This document shows positions 1 through 8,092 of a stretch of DNA of 12,308 nucleotides, one piece after another; position 1 is the stretch's first letter, and every line of letters starts with the position of its first letter. This DNA is from Prevotella sp. UBA7782 (GTDB lineage: Bacteria; Bacteroidota; Bacteroidia; Bacteroidales; Bacteroidaceae), in contig DLDC01000087.1 of NCBI GenBank assembly GCA_002480935.1, positions 2,255 through 14,562 on the forward strand. The letters run 5' to 3'. The notes beneath the pieces are model-generated. The model did no database searches. It had not been told where the DNA came from and worked only from the letters and a program-made list of their open reading frames with translations. The position numbers and the translations under genes were made by a program.

Positions 1-66
1 GTATTCGGTGATGTGGGCGTCATGGTATTGGCTGTGCTCAACGCTATGCGGGCCCTCAGGGCGTAA
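1..66 (+). CDS. C-terminal end of a heavy-metal-translocating P-type ATPase (partial)
   Basis: Only the last 21 codons and the TAA stop are inside the window; the gene begins upstream. Read in the first frame, the peptide begins VFGDVGVMVLAVLNAMRAL and ends RA. It resembles the final transmembrane helix of P1B-type metal-exporting ATPases (ZntA/CadA/CopA class), where a conserved F-x-D-x-G-V motif is followed by a hydrophobic stretch and an N-A-(M/L)-R end. That family pumps Zn, Cd, Pb, Co or Cu ions across the inner membrane using ATP. The metal cannot be told from this fragment; the Asp-Val-Gly form fits the Zn/Cd branch best, which is inference. The ATPase assignment rests on a short match, so it is likely but not certain. 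Confidence 0.7.
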   Translation, partial: VFGDVGVMVLAVLNAMRALRA

Positions 67-156
67 AGCTAATTTCTTAGGACTTCTATTACTATGCTCC
101 GGTCTGTCACGTGAGCATTTTATAAAGTCTTTTGAAGAGTAAAACACTCAGATAAT

Positions 157-196
157 AAGGGGGTAGGCGCAAACTACTATAACGCGCCGGCCCCTT
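157..196 (+). terminator. Imperfect GC-rich hairpin, possible terminator of the ATPase gene
   Basis: AAGGGG (157-162) pairs with CCCCTT (191-196) and GGCGC (166-170) pairs with GCGCC (184-188). An internal loop (GTA against GG) separates the two helices and the terminal loop is 13 bases. It lies about 90 bases after the ATPase stop. No T-run follows, so it is not a classical intrinsic terminator; it could instead stabilise the 3' end of the message. Confidence 0.35.
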
Positions 197-264
197 CATA
201 ATAAGATAAGATGTGCTTGAGAACAGACACTACAGCAAAGAGTATTCACGAAAAGTCTCCGGAA

Positions 265-297
265 TTTGGCAGTTTCAGAAAATATTCACTATCTTTG
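265..297 (+). promoter_or_regulatory. Bacteroidetes sigma-ABfr-type promoter for the DUF5103 gene
   Basis: A -33 element TTTG (265-268) is followed by 21 bases and a perfect -7 element TATCTTTG (290-297, consensus TAnnTTTG). Transcription would start near 303-305, leaving a leader of about 130 bases before the ATG at 432. Confidence 0.75.
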
Positions 298-374
298 TAG
301 CATCTACCAAATAAAAACGAAAAACGTTGAATTCCCTGTTCATTTTCCGATAATCAAAGTGATTAAGAGTAGAC

Positions 375-419
375 ATGATGGGGAAAGGTGGTGCAAAAGA
401 TAAAATTCATGCACCGTAA
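375..419 (+). other. Possible 14-codon leader reading frame overlapping a hairpin
   Basis: ATG at 375 opens a frame of 14 codons (MMGKGGAKDKIHAP) ending in TAA at 417-419, 12 bases before the ATG at 432. The inverted repeat GGTGCA (390-395) / TGCACC (410-415), with a 14-base loop, lies within it. Such an arrangement could tie initiation of the next gene to the leader, but a frame this short arises easily by chance. This is inference only. Confidence 0.2.
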
Positions 420-431
420 AACTTGAAAAGT

Positions 432-1706
432 ATGAACAATAAGAAGAGCCATTACATTCATGCGTTGCTTATAGTCTTTCTGTGGCTGGCATCCCATGCG
501 CTGCCTTTGCAGGCACAACGCAACGAGATATTCAACGACCGTATACAATCGTTGCAAGTGACGGCCGACGACAACTGGATGAGCCTTCCGATATATGAGC
601 TCAACAACGGCCAGGTAACTATCAGCTTCGATGACATGACCCACGACTATCATCGCTATGCTTACAAGATAGAGCACTGCGAAGCCGACTGGACAACATC
701 TGAGCAGCTCTTCGACAATGATTTTTGTGAAGGCTTTGTGTCTGATAATCTGATAGACGATGCTCAGCAGAGCATCCTGACCAACCGTCTCTACACTCAT
801 TATACCTTCACACTTCCAAACTCACAGTGTAAGCCCAAGATGAGTGGCAACTACAGGGTTACGGTGTATGATGATGAGGACGACCAAAAACCGGTGTTCA
901 GCGCATGCTTTATGGTCAGAGAACCTGCCGCAAGCGCAATGGGGGTGAGTCTGAACGCAACGGCCAACACCGACAGGGGTATCAACGGCAGCTATCAGCA
1001 GATAGCCATGAAGGTTTCGTATGGTCCCTACAAGGTGACTGATCCGCAGAACCAGCTGCATACAGTGTTGTTACAGAATAGTCGGTGGGATGATGCCCGG
1101 CTCAATGCCCGTCCGCAGTATGTGCAGGCCGATGGGTTGGTGTGGACCCACAACCCGCAGTACATATTCCAGGCAGGCAACGAATATCGTAAGTTTGAGA
1201 TACTTAGCACACACGTGGCATCCATGGGTATAGAGAGTATCTATTGGGATGGAACAGACAATCATGCCTATCCCTTTATATCTGAACCCCGAGCCAACTA
1301 TCTGTATGATGTGGATGCCGATGGGGCTTTTCTGATACGTAATTCGGACAATACTGAGGTAAACACTACTAGTGACTATATGATGGTGCACTTCAGACTG
1401 AGATGTCCTGAGCCCGTAAAGGGTGATGTATATATCAATGCCAACTGGACACAAGACCGCTTTCTGCCACGATACAGGATGGAGTATAACGACTCTACAC
1501 ACTGTTATGAGGCGCAGGTGCTTCTCAAACTGGGTTACTACTCTTATACCTATCTTTTGGTAACACCCGGCGCAAAGCCCATCATCATGCCAACAGAGGG
1601 CTCGTTCTATCAGACCGAAAACCGCTATCAGGCATTGGTTTACTACCGTCCCATCGGCGGACGAACAGACCAACTGGTGGGATATACGGAGATAAAGACA
1701 CAATAG
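432..1706 (+). CDS. Secreted T9SS plug-like protein (DUF5103 family)
   Basis: The 424-residue product starts with a signal peptide: basic residues 4-5, a hydrophobic core at about 11-20, and probable cleavage after Ala28 in LPLQAQ. The mature part follows the family pattern: NDRIQSLQV near its start, the ISFDDMTHDYHRYAYKIEHC segment, an LYTHYTFTLPN strand, and GNYRVTVYDDEDD. This family, formerly DUF5103, includes the protein seen plugging the SprA translocon of the type IX secretion system; it is also found in Bacteroidetes without other evidence of T9SS. Length is normal for the family. I chose ATG 432; an in-frame TTG at 423 would add three residues and is less likely. The protein is presumably periplasmic or at the inner face of the outer membrane. 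It is transcribed alone from the promoter at 265-297, since another promoter precedes the next gene. No T9SS gene adjoins it here. Confidence 0.85.
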   Translation: MNNKKSHYIHALLIVFLWLASHALPLQAQRNEIFNDRIQSLQVTADDNWMSLPIYELNNGQVTISFDDMTHDYHRYAYKIEHCEADWTTSEQLFDNDFCEGFVSDNLIDDAQQSILTNRLYTHYTFTLPNSQCKPKMSGNYRVTVYDDEDDQKPVFSACFMVREPAASAMGVSLNATANTDRGINGSYQQIAMKVSYGPYKVTDPQNQLHTVLLQNSRWDDARLNARPQYVQADGLVWTHNPQYIFQAGNEYRKFEILSTHVASMGIESIYWDGTDNHAYPFISEPRANYLYDVDADGAFLIRNSDNTEVNTTSDYMMVHFRLRCPEPVKGDVYINANWTQDRFLPRYRMEYNDSTHCYEAQVLLKLGYYSYTYLLVTPGAKPIIMPTEGSFYQTENRYQALVYYRPIGGRTDQLVGYTEIKTQ

Positions 1707-1764
1707 TCAAGCTAAAAACCTACAAGGTGAGCATAGATGCTTAACATAAATTACATGAGGTATT

Positions 1765-1796
1765 ATTGATTTGGTCAGGGAAAGTTCGTATTTTTG
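1765..1796 (+). promoter_or_regulatory. Promoter of the macroglobulin-DUF1573-ispH operon
   Basis: A -7 element TATTTTTG (1789-1796) matches TAnnTTTG. Twenty bases upstream is a partial -33 element ATTG (1765-1768); a TTTG at 1770-1773 would be too close (15 bases). Transcription would start near 1803, about 20 bases before the ATG at 1822. Confidence 0.7.
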
Positions 1797-1821
1797 CAAA
1801 GAATTATAACTGTGTGAATAT

Positions 1822-4800
1822 ATGAACATCAAAACAACCTGTCTAATTTTCGCGTTTCTCTTGCTTCACGCCTTCACATCATGGGGAGACGGTTTCAACC
1901 TTTTGTGGAACCAATATAATGAAGCCAAGGGCAAGGACTTGCCACAAACCGAACTGAATGTGCTGGGGCAAATCATCAAGAAAGCAGAGCAAGAAAAAAG
2001 TTACGGCAATCTGTTGGCAGCCGAAGTTAGTAGAGCGGCAGTGAGATGTACACTATCTCCTGATTCTATCGAGGCCGACACGCTTAGGTTGAGAAGACGC
2101 ATAAACAGTTCTACCGATGTAGCATTGGCTGCCGTATGGAGAGTGTCACTCGGAAAGATATACAGCATACTAGACCGAAACACAGACACTAACATTCGGA
2201 CCCAAGCACTATACCGGGCAGCAATGGAACATCCGCAGATATTGGCTGCCACCCAAGCCAAGGGCTACGAGCCTTTGCTTACCAAAGGAACCGACAGCAG
2301 AATCTTCGGCGACGACTTGCTGCACGTAATAGCCATGGAGACAGAGATGTATGACGTAGCTGGGATTTATTACAAAAGTCAAGGCAACCGGCCTGCTGCC
2401 ATGTTTATGGCCATGTGGCAGGCCCAAAAAGAGGGCGAACAGCATGCGTCAAAACTAGTTGGAAAACTTGACTCTATCATGAGTATGTACGACGACCTGC
2501 CTGACTGCGGATATGTGGCAGCAGAGCGATATAAGGTTATGAAACCCAACAGTTCGGTAAGAGAACAAATCAGCTTTATAGACTACGCTACAGCCCACTG
2601 GCCCATCTGTCCTGGCATAAGCGAGTTGCAAAACGCACGTATCAGCCTGACAAGGCCGAGCTTTAACCTTAGGATGAAAGACCATCGTTTTTTCGCCGGC
2701 ACTACTAGCACTATCGTGCTTGAGCAGGTCCGCAACTTGCATGAAGTAAAGGTGAAAATAAGCAGATTGAAGGACGTTGACGGTCGCACGTCATTCGACG
2801 GATATGACAAGAACGAACTGAAGAAATTGCGTGCCAAGACGGATATGTCGTTCAAGCCGGTAGTACTCTCATGCCGCTTTACGCCCCCATCGGATTGGGA
2901 GTATATGACCGACTCGATGACAGTGCCCGCTCTGCCCGCTGGCATCTATCTGTTAGAGGCTTCTGCCGACGATCCTAAGATTGACAGTCGATGCATGCTT
3001 CTGTATGGTTCAAGACTAGCCATGGTGTGGGAGAGTCTGCCAAAAGGTTCATTACGTATAGGCGTGATGGATGCCGTGAGCGGACAACCCGTGAAGAATG
3101 CGCATATCGTTATGAAACAAGGTTATTATAACGAAATGAAGCAATCTTTCGAACTCACCACCGACGACAAAGGTGAGGCCATTACATCAATCAATAAGAA
3201 TTACTACTTTCCTTATTGGGTGTATACCGACAATGATAAATTTGCAAAGACGCAATATGGTTGGTATGGCAATGCCTATTATGATAATGAAGGTAGCCGA
3301 AAGTCTCACTCTGCGGAGCTCTTCACCGACAGAGGTATCTATCGTCCGGGGCAAACTGTTCATGTGTCGTTTATAGGCTATCAGCAAGATGACTTAAATG
3401 TAAAAGCCGACTCGAATACAACAATTCGACTAACTTTGAGCGACAATGATGGTCAGGTAATTTCCAAAGCAACTATCAAGACCGACGAGTGGGGCACAGC
3501 CTCGGCTGACTTCGAATTGCCTCGCACCTTGCTTACTGGGCGAATGCTTATTCAGGCTAACGGAGATAATTATTTGTATGCGGAAAGATATGTTCAGGTA
3601 GAGGAATACAAGCGGCCCACTTTTAAAGTAGAGGTGGCACCCTATGAACAGCGTTATGCAGCAGGTGATACGCTGTCGTTGCAGGGAACTGCTAAGACTT
3701 ATTCGGGCGTGGCCGTGGCAGGTGCCAAAGTGAATTATACCGTAGTAAGGCGTAGGGCATTGTGGTGCTGGTGGACTTCAGACCGTTCTGCCAAAACAAT
3801 TTATGAGGGTTCGACCACAACATTGACCGACGGAACATTCAATATGCAAATTCCGCTCACCATGCCTGATCTTCTCATGAAGTCCAGCAGATGGGGCGAT
3901 TTCTATAACTTTGAGGTAACAGCTAAGGTAACAGACAATGGTGGCGAAACACACCAGGGTTACAGCACGTTGCCACTTGGAACTAAAGAGGCTGTGTTGA
4001 CAAGCAATCTACCACAGAAAGCACTCGTCGATAGTCTCAGGAGTATAAAGTTCATCTATCAGAATGCGGCCGGAAAAAGTATAGATGGCGAAGTAACCTA
4101 CACAATAGATGGTAAGAAATACCGCGCAAAGACTAACACTGATGTTGAATTAGGCGTGATGAAAAGCGGAAGCCACAAACTGATAGCCGTTTGTGGCAAC
4201 GACACGCTCAGGCAAGAGATTGTAACCTTCTCCATAAAAGACAAGAAACCTGTGGTGAAGACGTCCGACTGGTTCTACGTAAGTAACAGTCAGTTCAGCA
4301 GCGATTCACAACCTGTCTATGTGCAAGTGGGTTCGTCTGACAACGATTTTCATATATTATACTCTATCGTTACTGCTGACAAGGTGATTGAAAACGGCGT
4401 CATCGATAATAGTAATGCGTTGATCACACGCGCCTTCACCTATAAGAAAGAATATGGTGACGGAATAACACTCACTTATACGTGGGTGAAAAACGGAAAA
4501 GTTTATAAGCATCAGGCTAACATTGAACGACCCTTGCCAGACAAACGGTTGCAAGTGGAGTGGAATACTTTCCGCGACAAGCTAACGCCTGGACAGAAGG
4601 AAGAGTGGACACTCACTGTCAAACGTAACGGAAAGCCTGCATTAGCTCAGTTCATGGCTACAATGTACGATGCCAGTCTAGACCAGATAAGTAATTACTC
4701 GTGGCCTTTCAGACTCTCATTTGCCAACCGGCTGGCTTATGTGAATTGGAATAATAGTTTGGATGATGACAACAACCGTTCGCTTTCGTTGAGCGCATTT

Positions 4801-7287
4801 ATAGAGATGCAGCACGTGTCATTGCTGCAGTGGCGCACTTTCGATAGCTCACTCTTCTCAGACTTCTATATGATAGGCGGAAGAGATAATAACTTTGGAA
4901 ACGGTATACGAATTAGGGGCAACCAAAGAATGTTAAAGCAAAATATGACTCTTGCTGCCATGCCTGAAGCTGCTGCCCCAGCTAAAGAGGAAACCAAATT
5001 GTATGATATAGTAGACAGTCGATCCTCAGACACGCAGGAAAATACCACCAAAGAGGTAACGTTGCGCGAAAATATGCAGGAAACGGCCTTCTTCTATCCT
5101 AACTTGCTGACAGATAACAAGGGACAAGTGAGCATACGCTTCACCCTGCCGGAGAGTGTCACAACATGGCGCTTGCTAGGTCTGGCACACGATAAGGAAA
5201 TGAACTATGGTACCATCACTGCTGAAGCGGTGGCACAAAAGGCTGTTATGGTACAACCCAATTTGCCACGATTCATCCGTGTGGGCGACAATCCTACAGT
5301 AAGCGTGAGAATATTCAATACTCAGAGCCATCCTGTTTCAGGGACGGTTTCGTTCCTGCTGATGGACGCCAACAGCGAGGAAAAAGTGTGTGAGCAGCAC
5401 GCTGAATATAATATAGATGCTAATGGAAGTACCTCAGCACTGTTCAACCTAGCCGGCTCTAGTTTTGCTGGGCACGACATGCTCATTGCCCGTGTAACGG
5501 CTAAGGGCAACGGATATAGTGATGGAGAGCAAGATTATCTGCCAGTACTGCCCAACAAGGAGATGGTGACCAATACGTTGCCTTTTACACAAAACACTGT
5601 GGGTGTTAAGACTATAGATATGAGCAAGCTGTTCCCCAAAGATGCTACGCAAAAAAAACTTACCATAGAATATACTAATAACCCCGCTTGGCTCATGGTT
5701 CAGGCTCTGCCTTTCATGGCTCAAGTAGACGAGCAAAACGCACTCAGCCTGTCGGCTGCGTTATATGCTAATAGCATCGGGGCTTATATTATGAAGGCTA
5801 AGCCGCAAATGAAACGTGTCGTTGATCAATGGCGAATGGAAAAAGGCAACGAGACATCCATGATGAGCAATCTTGAGAAAAACGCCGAGCTAAGTCAGCA
5901 ACTACTCAGTGAGACGCCATGGACCTTAGATGCGCAGAATGAGCGTGAGCAGAGAATGAGGCTTGCACGCTTCTTCGACGACAACAGCTTGATGGCACGG
6001 CAAACTTCACTCAGCAGTTCGCTGGCCAAACTACAAAATGCCAACGGCTCTTTCAGCTGGTGGAAGGGTATGTCAGGGAGCTATGCCATGACGACTGCAG
6101 TGGTCAAGACCCTGGTGAGGCTCAATGTGCTTATCGGCAATCAAACTTCGAATGCAGAAATGCTAACCCGTGCTTTCAGTTATTTGGATGTGCAGACAGC
6201 TCTCGAGGTGAAAGAACTCAAGAAGATGGCAGCTAAAGGCATCAAAAGGCTTACGCCAAGTGAGACTGCATGCGACTATCTCTATGCTTGTGCACTGAGC
6301 GGAAGAAAGTCGTCAGCCGATATAGCTTATCTTGTAAACCTGCTCAAGGCGATGCCCACGCAACTTACTATATATGGAAAAGCCAATTCTGCCGTTATAC
6401 TGGCTGCTTACGGACAACAAGCTAAAGCCAAGGAATACTTGCAAAGTCTAAGAGAATATATGGTAAAGAGTCAGGAGCTAGGGTGCTACTTCGACACGCC
6501 CAAGGCTTATTACTCTTGGTTCGACTATCGTATCCCCACTCAGACGGCTGCTATTGAGGCACTGCAGTTGCTCACTCCCAATGACCCCAATATCAAAGAT
6601 ATGAAATGTTGGTTGCTGCAAGAAAAACGCACCCAGGCATGGGACACACCCATCAACTCAGTGAATGCTGTCTACGCTTTTCTAAAAGGAAATATGCAGG
6701 TTCTCGACGAGAAGCCCGCTACCCAGTTATACGTAGATGGTGATCAACTCAAAACGGGTGAGCTCACAGCTGGAACGGGTTACATCAAAATACCCAATGC
6801 CCCCATGGGCAAGATTCTGGAGGCTAAGAAGAGTAGTTCAGGAACAAGTTGGGGGGCAGTCTACGCCCAATTCATGCAGCCAGCGGCACAAATAGATAAT
6901 GCAGCCAGCGGATTAAGTATAACAAGGCAGGTGATAGCTAACGGAAAGAATATCAATGACTTGAAGGTAGGAGATAAAGTAAAGGTAAGGATAACCATCA
7001 AGGCCAGTCGCGACTTCGACTTCGTGGAGGTTCAGGACAAACGTGCAGCATGCCTCGAACCTGTTAGCCAGCTAAGTGGTTATCTGAAGGACTATTATAT
7101 AGCTCCACACGACAACGCCACCAACTATTACTTCGACTGCCTTGCAAAGGGTACACACGTCATCGAAACTGAATATTACATCGACCGCCAGGGTGAATAC
7201 AACACAGGCACGTGCACCGTGCAATGTGCTTATGCACCGGAATATTCTGGTAGAGAGAAGGCTAAGAGTATCGTTGTGAAACAATAA
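1822..7287 (+). CDS. Giant secreted alpha-2-macroglobulin family protein lacking the thioester Cys
   Basis: The product is 1,821 residues, within the usual size for the Bacteroidetes branch. A signal peptide (residues 1 to about 22, ending TSWG) has no lipobox, so the protein is probably periplasmic rather than lipid-anchored. In order: a helical N-terminal region (about 25-250); macroglobulin domains, including the MG2 signature FTDRGIYRPGQ starting near 501 and EEYKRPTF near 594; a low-complexity linker around 1045-1082; the A2M core domain from about 1083 (ENMQETAFFYPNL, then LPESVTTWRLLGLAHD); an alpha/alpha-toroid thioester domain from about 1290 to 1620, with LQNANGSFSWW near 1404 and QAWDTPINSVNAVYAFL near 1606; and a C-terminal receptor-binding-like domain with DKRAACLEPV. 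Family members trap proteases. Where the CxEQ thioester is expected the sequence reads Val1302-Asp-Glu-Gln, so covalent trapping is not possible. It is first in an operon with DUF1573 and ispH. Confidence 0.93.
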   Translation: MNIKTTCLIFAFLLLHAFTSWGDGFNLLWNQYNEAKGKDLPQTELNVLGQIIKKAEQEKSYGNLLAAEVSRAAVRCTLSPDSIEADTLRLRRRINSSTDVALAAVWRVSLGKIYSILDRNTDTNIRTQALYRAAMEHPQILAATQAKGYEPLLTKGTDSRIFGDDLLHVIAMETEMYDVAGIYYKSQGNRPAAMFMAMWQAQKEGEQHASKLVGKLDSIMSMYDDLPDCGYVAAERYKVMKPNSSVREQISFIDYATAHWPICPGISELQNARISLTRPSFNLRMKDHRFFAGTTSTIVLEQVRNLHEVKVKISRLKDVDGRTSFDGYDKNELKKLRAKTDMSFKPVVLSCRFTPPSDWEYMTDSMTVPALPAGIYLLEASADDPKIDSRCMLLYGSRLAMVWESLPKGSLRIGVMDAVSGQPVKNAHIVMKQGYYNEMKQSFELTTDDKGEAITSINKNYYFPYWVYTDNDKFAKTQYGWYGNAYYDNEGSRKSHSAELFTDRGIYRPGQTVHVSFIGYQQDDLNVKADSNTTIRLTLSDNDGQVISKATIKTDEWGTASADFELPRTLLTGRMLIQANGDNYLYAERYVQVEEYKRPTFKVEVAPYEQRYAAGDTLSLQGTAKTYSGVAVAGAKVNYTVVRRRALWCWWTSDRSAKTIYEGSTTTLTDGTFNMQIPLTMPDLLMKSSRWGDFYNFEVTAKVTDNGGETHQGYSTLPLGTKEAVLTSNLPQKALVDSLRSIKFIYQNAAGKSIDGEVTYTIDGKKYRAKTNTDVELGVMKSGSHKLIAVCGNDTLRQEIVTFSIKDKKPVVKTSDWFYVSNSQFSSDSQPVYVQVGSSDNDFHILYSIVTADKVIENGVIDNSNALITRAFTYKKEYGDGITLTYTWVKNGKVYKHQANIERPLPDKRLQVEWNTFRDKLTPGQKEEWTLTVKRNGKPALAQFMATMYDASLDQISNYSWPFRLSFANRLAYVNWNNSLDDDNNRSLSLSAFIEMQHVSLLQWRTFDSSLFSDFYMIGGRDNNFGNGIRIRGNQRMLKQNMTLAAMPEAAAPAKEETKLYDIVDSRSSDTQENTTKEVTLRENMQETAFFYPNLLTDNKGQVSIRFTLPESVTTWRLLGLAHDKEMNYGTITAEAVAQKAVMVQPNLPRFIRVGDNPTVSVRIFNTQSHPVSGTVSFLLMDANSEEKVCEQHAEYNIDANGSTSALFNLAGSSFAGHDMLIARVTAKGNGYSDGEQDYLPVLPNKEMVTNTLPFTQNTVGVKTIDMSKLFPKDATQKKLTIEYTNNPAWLMVQALPFMAQVDEQNALSLSAALYANSIGAYIMKAKPQMKRVVDQWRMEKGNETSMMSNLEKNAELSQQLLSETPWTLDAQNEREQRMRLARFFDDNSLMARQTSLSSSLAKLQNANGSFSWWKGMSGSYAMTTAVVKTLVRLNVLIGNQTSNAEMLTRAFSYLDVQTALEVKELKKMAAKGIKRLTPSETACDYLYACALSGRKSSADIAYLVNLLKAMPTQLTIYGKANSAVILAAYGQQAKAKEYLQSLREYMVKSQELGCYFDTPKAYYSWFDYRIPTQTAAIEALQLLTPNDPNIKDMKCWLLQEKRTQAWDTPINSVNAVYAFLKGNMQVLDEKPATQLYVDGDQLKTGELTAGTGYIKIPNAPMGKILEAKKSSSGTSWGAVYAQFMQPAAQIDNAASGLSITRQVIANGKNINDLKVGDKVKVRITIKASRDFDFVEVQDKRAACLEPVSQLSGYLKDYYIAPHDNATNYYFDCLAKGTHVIETEYYIDRQGEYNTGTCTVQCAYAPEYSGREKAKSIVVKQ

Positions 7288-7314
7288 AAATCATTTGATA
7301 TAGAGAAAATAAAG

Positions 7315-8076
7315 ATGAGAGAACTGTTTTCATTAGGCCGGAGCGGCAAAACATGGCGACTGATACTCCTCGCAGTATTGTTACAACTGCCCTCGGCTTC
7401 CATGGCACAACGTATGTCGGCAGAGCGTGACACGATAGACTTGGGCAAGATAGCCTTCAGAAACCCCGTTACAGCAACTTTCAGACTGAACAACACAGGC
7501 AACGTGCCCATATACATTCGCAAAGCCGAAACGAGTTGCGGATGCACCCAAGTTACTTATCCTCACCATTCTGTGGCTAGAGGAAGGAACTTCGTGGTCA
7601 ACGTAACTTATGACGCCAAGGAAATGGGGCACTTTGAGAAGTATGTCGCCCTGTATCCCAATGCCAGCCAGAAGCCCCACTTCCTGTTTATCAAAGGCAT
7701 TGTAGTGGCTCCCGAACTGGCCGACAAGAAAGAGCAGAAGCCTCATAAATATACGGCTCAGGAACGTAAAAATATGGCTATAGCACAGGCCACTCCTTCG
7801 ACATTATGGCTCCCTACAAATAAAAAGAAGACGAAGATTAAATACACCGTAGTCATCAAGAACGCTGGAGGCAAGATGTTGGAACTGTCGTCATTGGAGG
7901 TTCCTGAAGAAGGAGTAGAAGCTCGGCTCAGCGATAAATTGGTGGTACCCGGAAAGACGGAGAAATTAAAAGTAGTGATAGACCGCAGCGTTTTGGGACA
8001 AAGTGACGATGAGCGCGTTATTCGTCTCACTACCAACGATCCCGTCACACCAGTGCTAAAGATTAGTATTAAATAA
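7315..8076 (+). CDS. Secreted DUF1573 family protein
   Basis: The product has 253 residues. A signal peptide (basic near 9-15, hydrophobic near 17-25) ends at about residue 32 in ASMAQ. The first domain (about 36-125) is a typical DUF1573 immunoglobulin-like fold of the ASH/HYDIN type: a DLGKIAFRNPVTATFRLNNTG strand pair, then the hallmark SCGCT (Cys75 and Cys77), then a strand ending near the KGIVV segment. A second, more diverged beta domain (about 155-253) includes a RLTTNDPVTPVLKISIK ending like the usual DUF1573 C-terminal strand. The function of the family is not established; it is abundant in Bacteroidetes and exported to the envelope. The start lies 27 bases after the macroglobulin stop, and ispH follows 16 bases after its stop, so it is the middle gene of the operon. 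A link to the macroglobulin's work in the periplasm is inference. Confidence 0.88.
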   Translation: MRELFSLGRSGKTWRLILLAVLLQLPSASMAQRMSAERDTIDLGKIAFRNPVTATFRLNNTGNVPIYIRKAETSCGCTQVTYPHHSVARGRNFVVNVTYDAKEMGHFEKYVALYPNASQKPHFLFIKGIVVAPELADKKEQKPHKYTAQERKNMAIAQATPSTLWLPTNKKKTKIKYTVVIKNAGGKMLELSSLEVPEEGVEARLSDKLVVPGKTEKLKVVIDRSVLGQSDDERVIRLTTNDPVTPVLKISIK

Positions 8077-8092
8077 GATAAGACGAAGAAGA

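Larger units (their letters stand above)
67..431. other. Gene-free intergenic stretch
   Basis: About 365 bases separate the ATPase stop from the next secure start codon. It holds an imperfect hairpin (157-196), a Bacteroidetes-type promoter (265-297) and a leader of about 130 bases with a 14-codon reading frame and a second hairpin. I see no tRNA fold, repeat array or larger coding region on either strand. Bases 67-156 and 197-264 show nothing I can name. Confidence 0.7.

Noticed and set aside
1071..1703. 210-codon minus-strand frame opposite the DUF5103 gene
   Set aside because: The plus-strand protein shows clear family motifs throughout; the antisense frame has no recognisable domain.
1730..1741. 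Palindrome AGCATAGATGCT after the DUF5103 gene as a terminator
   Set aside because: The stem is at most five base pairs with a two-base centre and no T-run follows.
4885..5064. The GIRIRG-containing linker of the macroglobulin as a remnant TonB-plug insertion
   Set aside because: Only a few residues resemble a plug motif, there is no TonB box or plug-like fold signature, and low-complexity linkers before the A2M domain are normal in this family.
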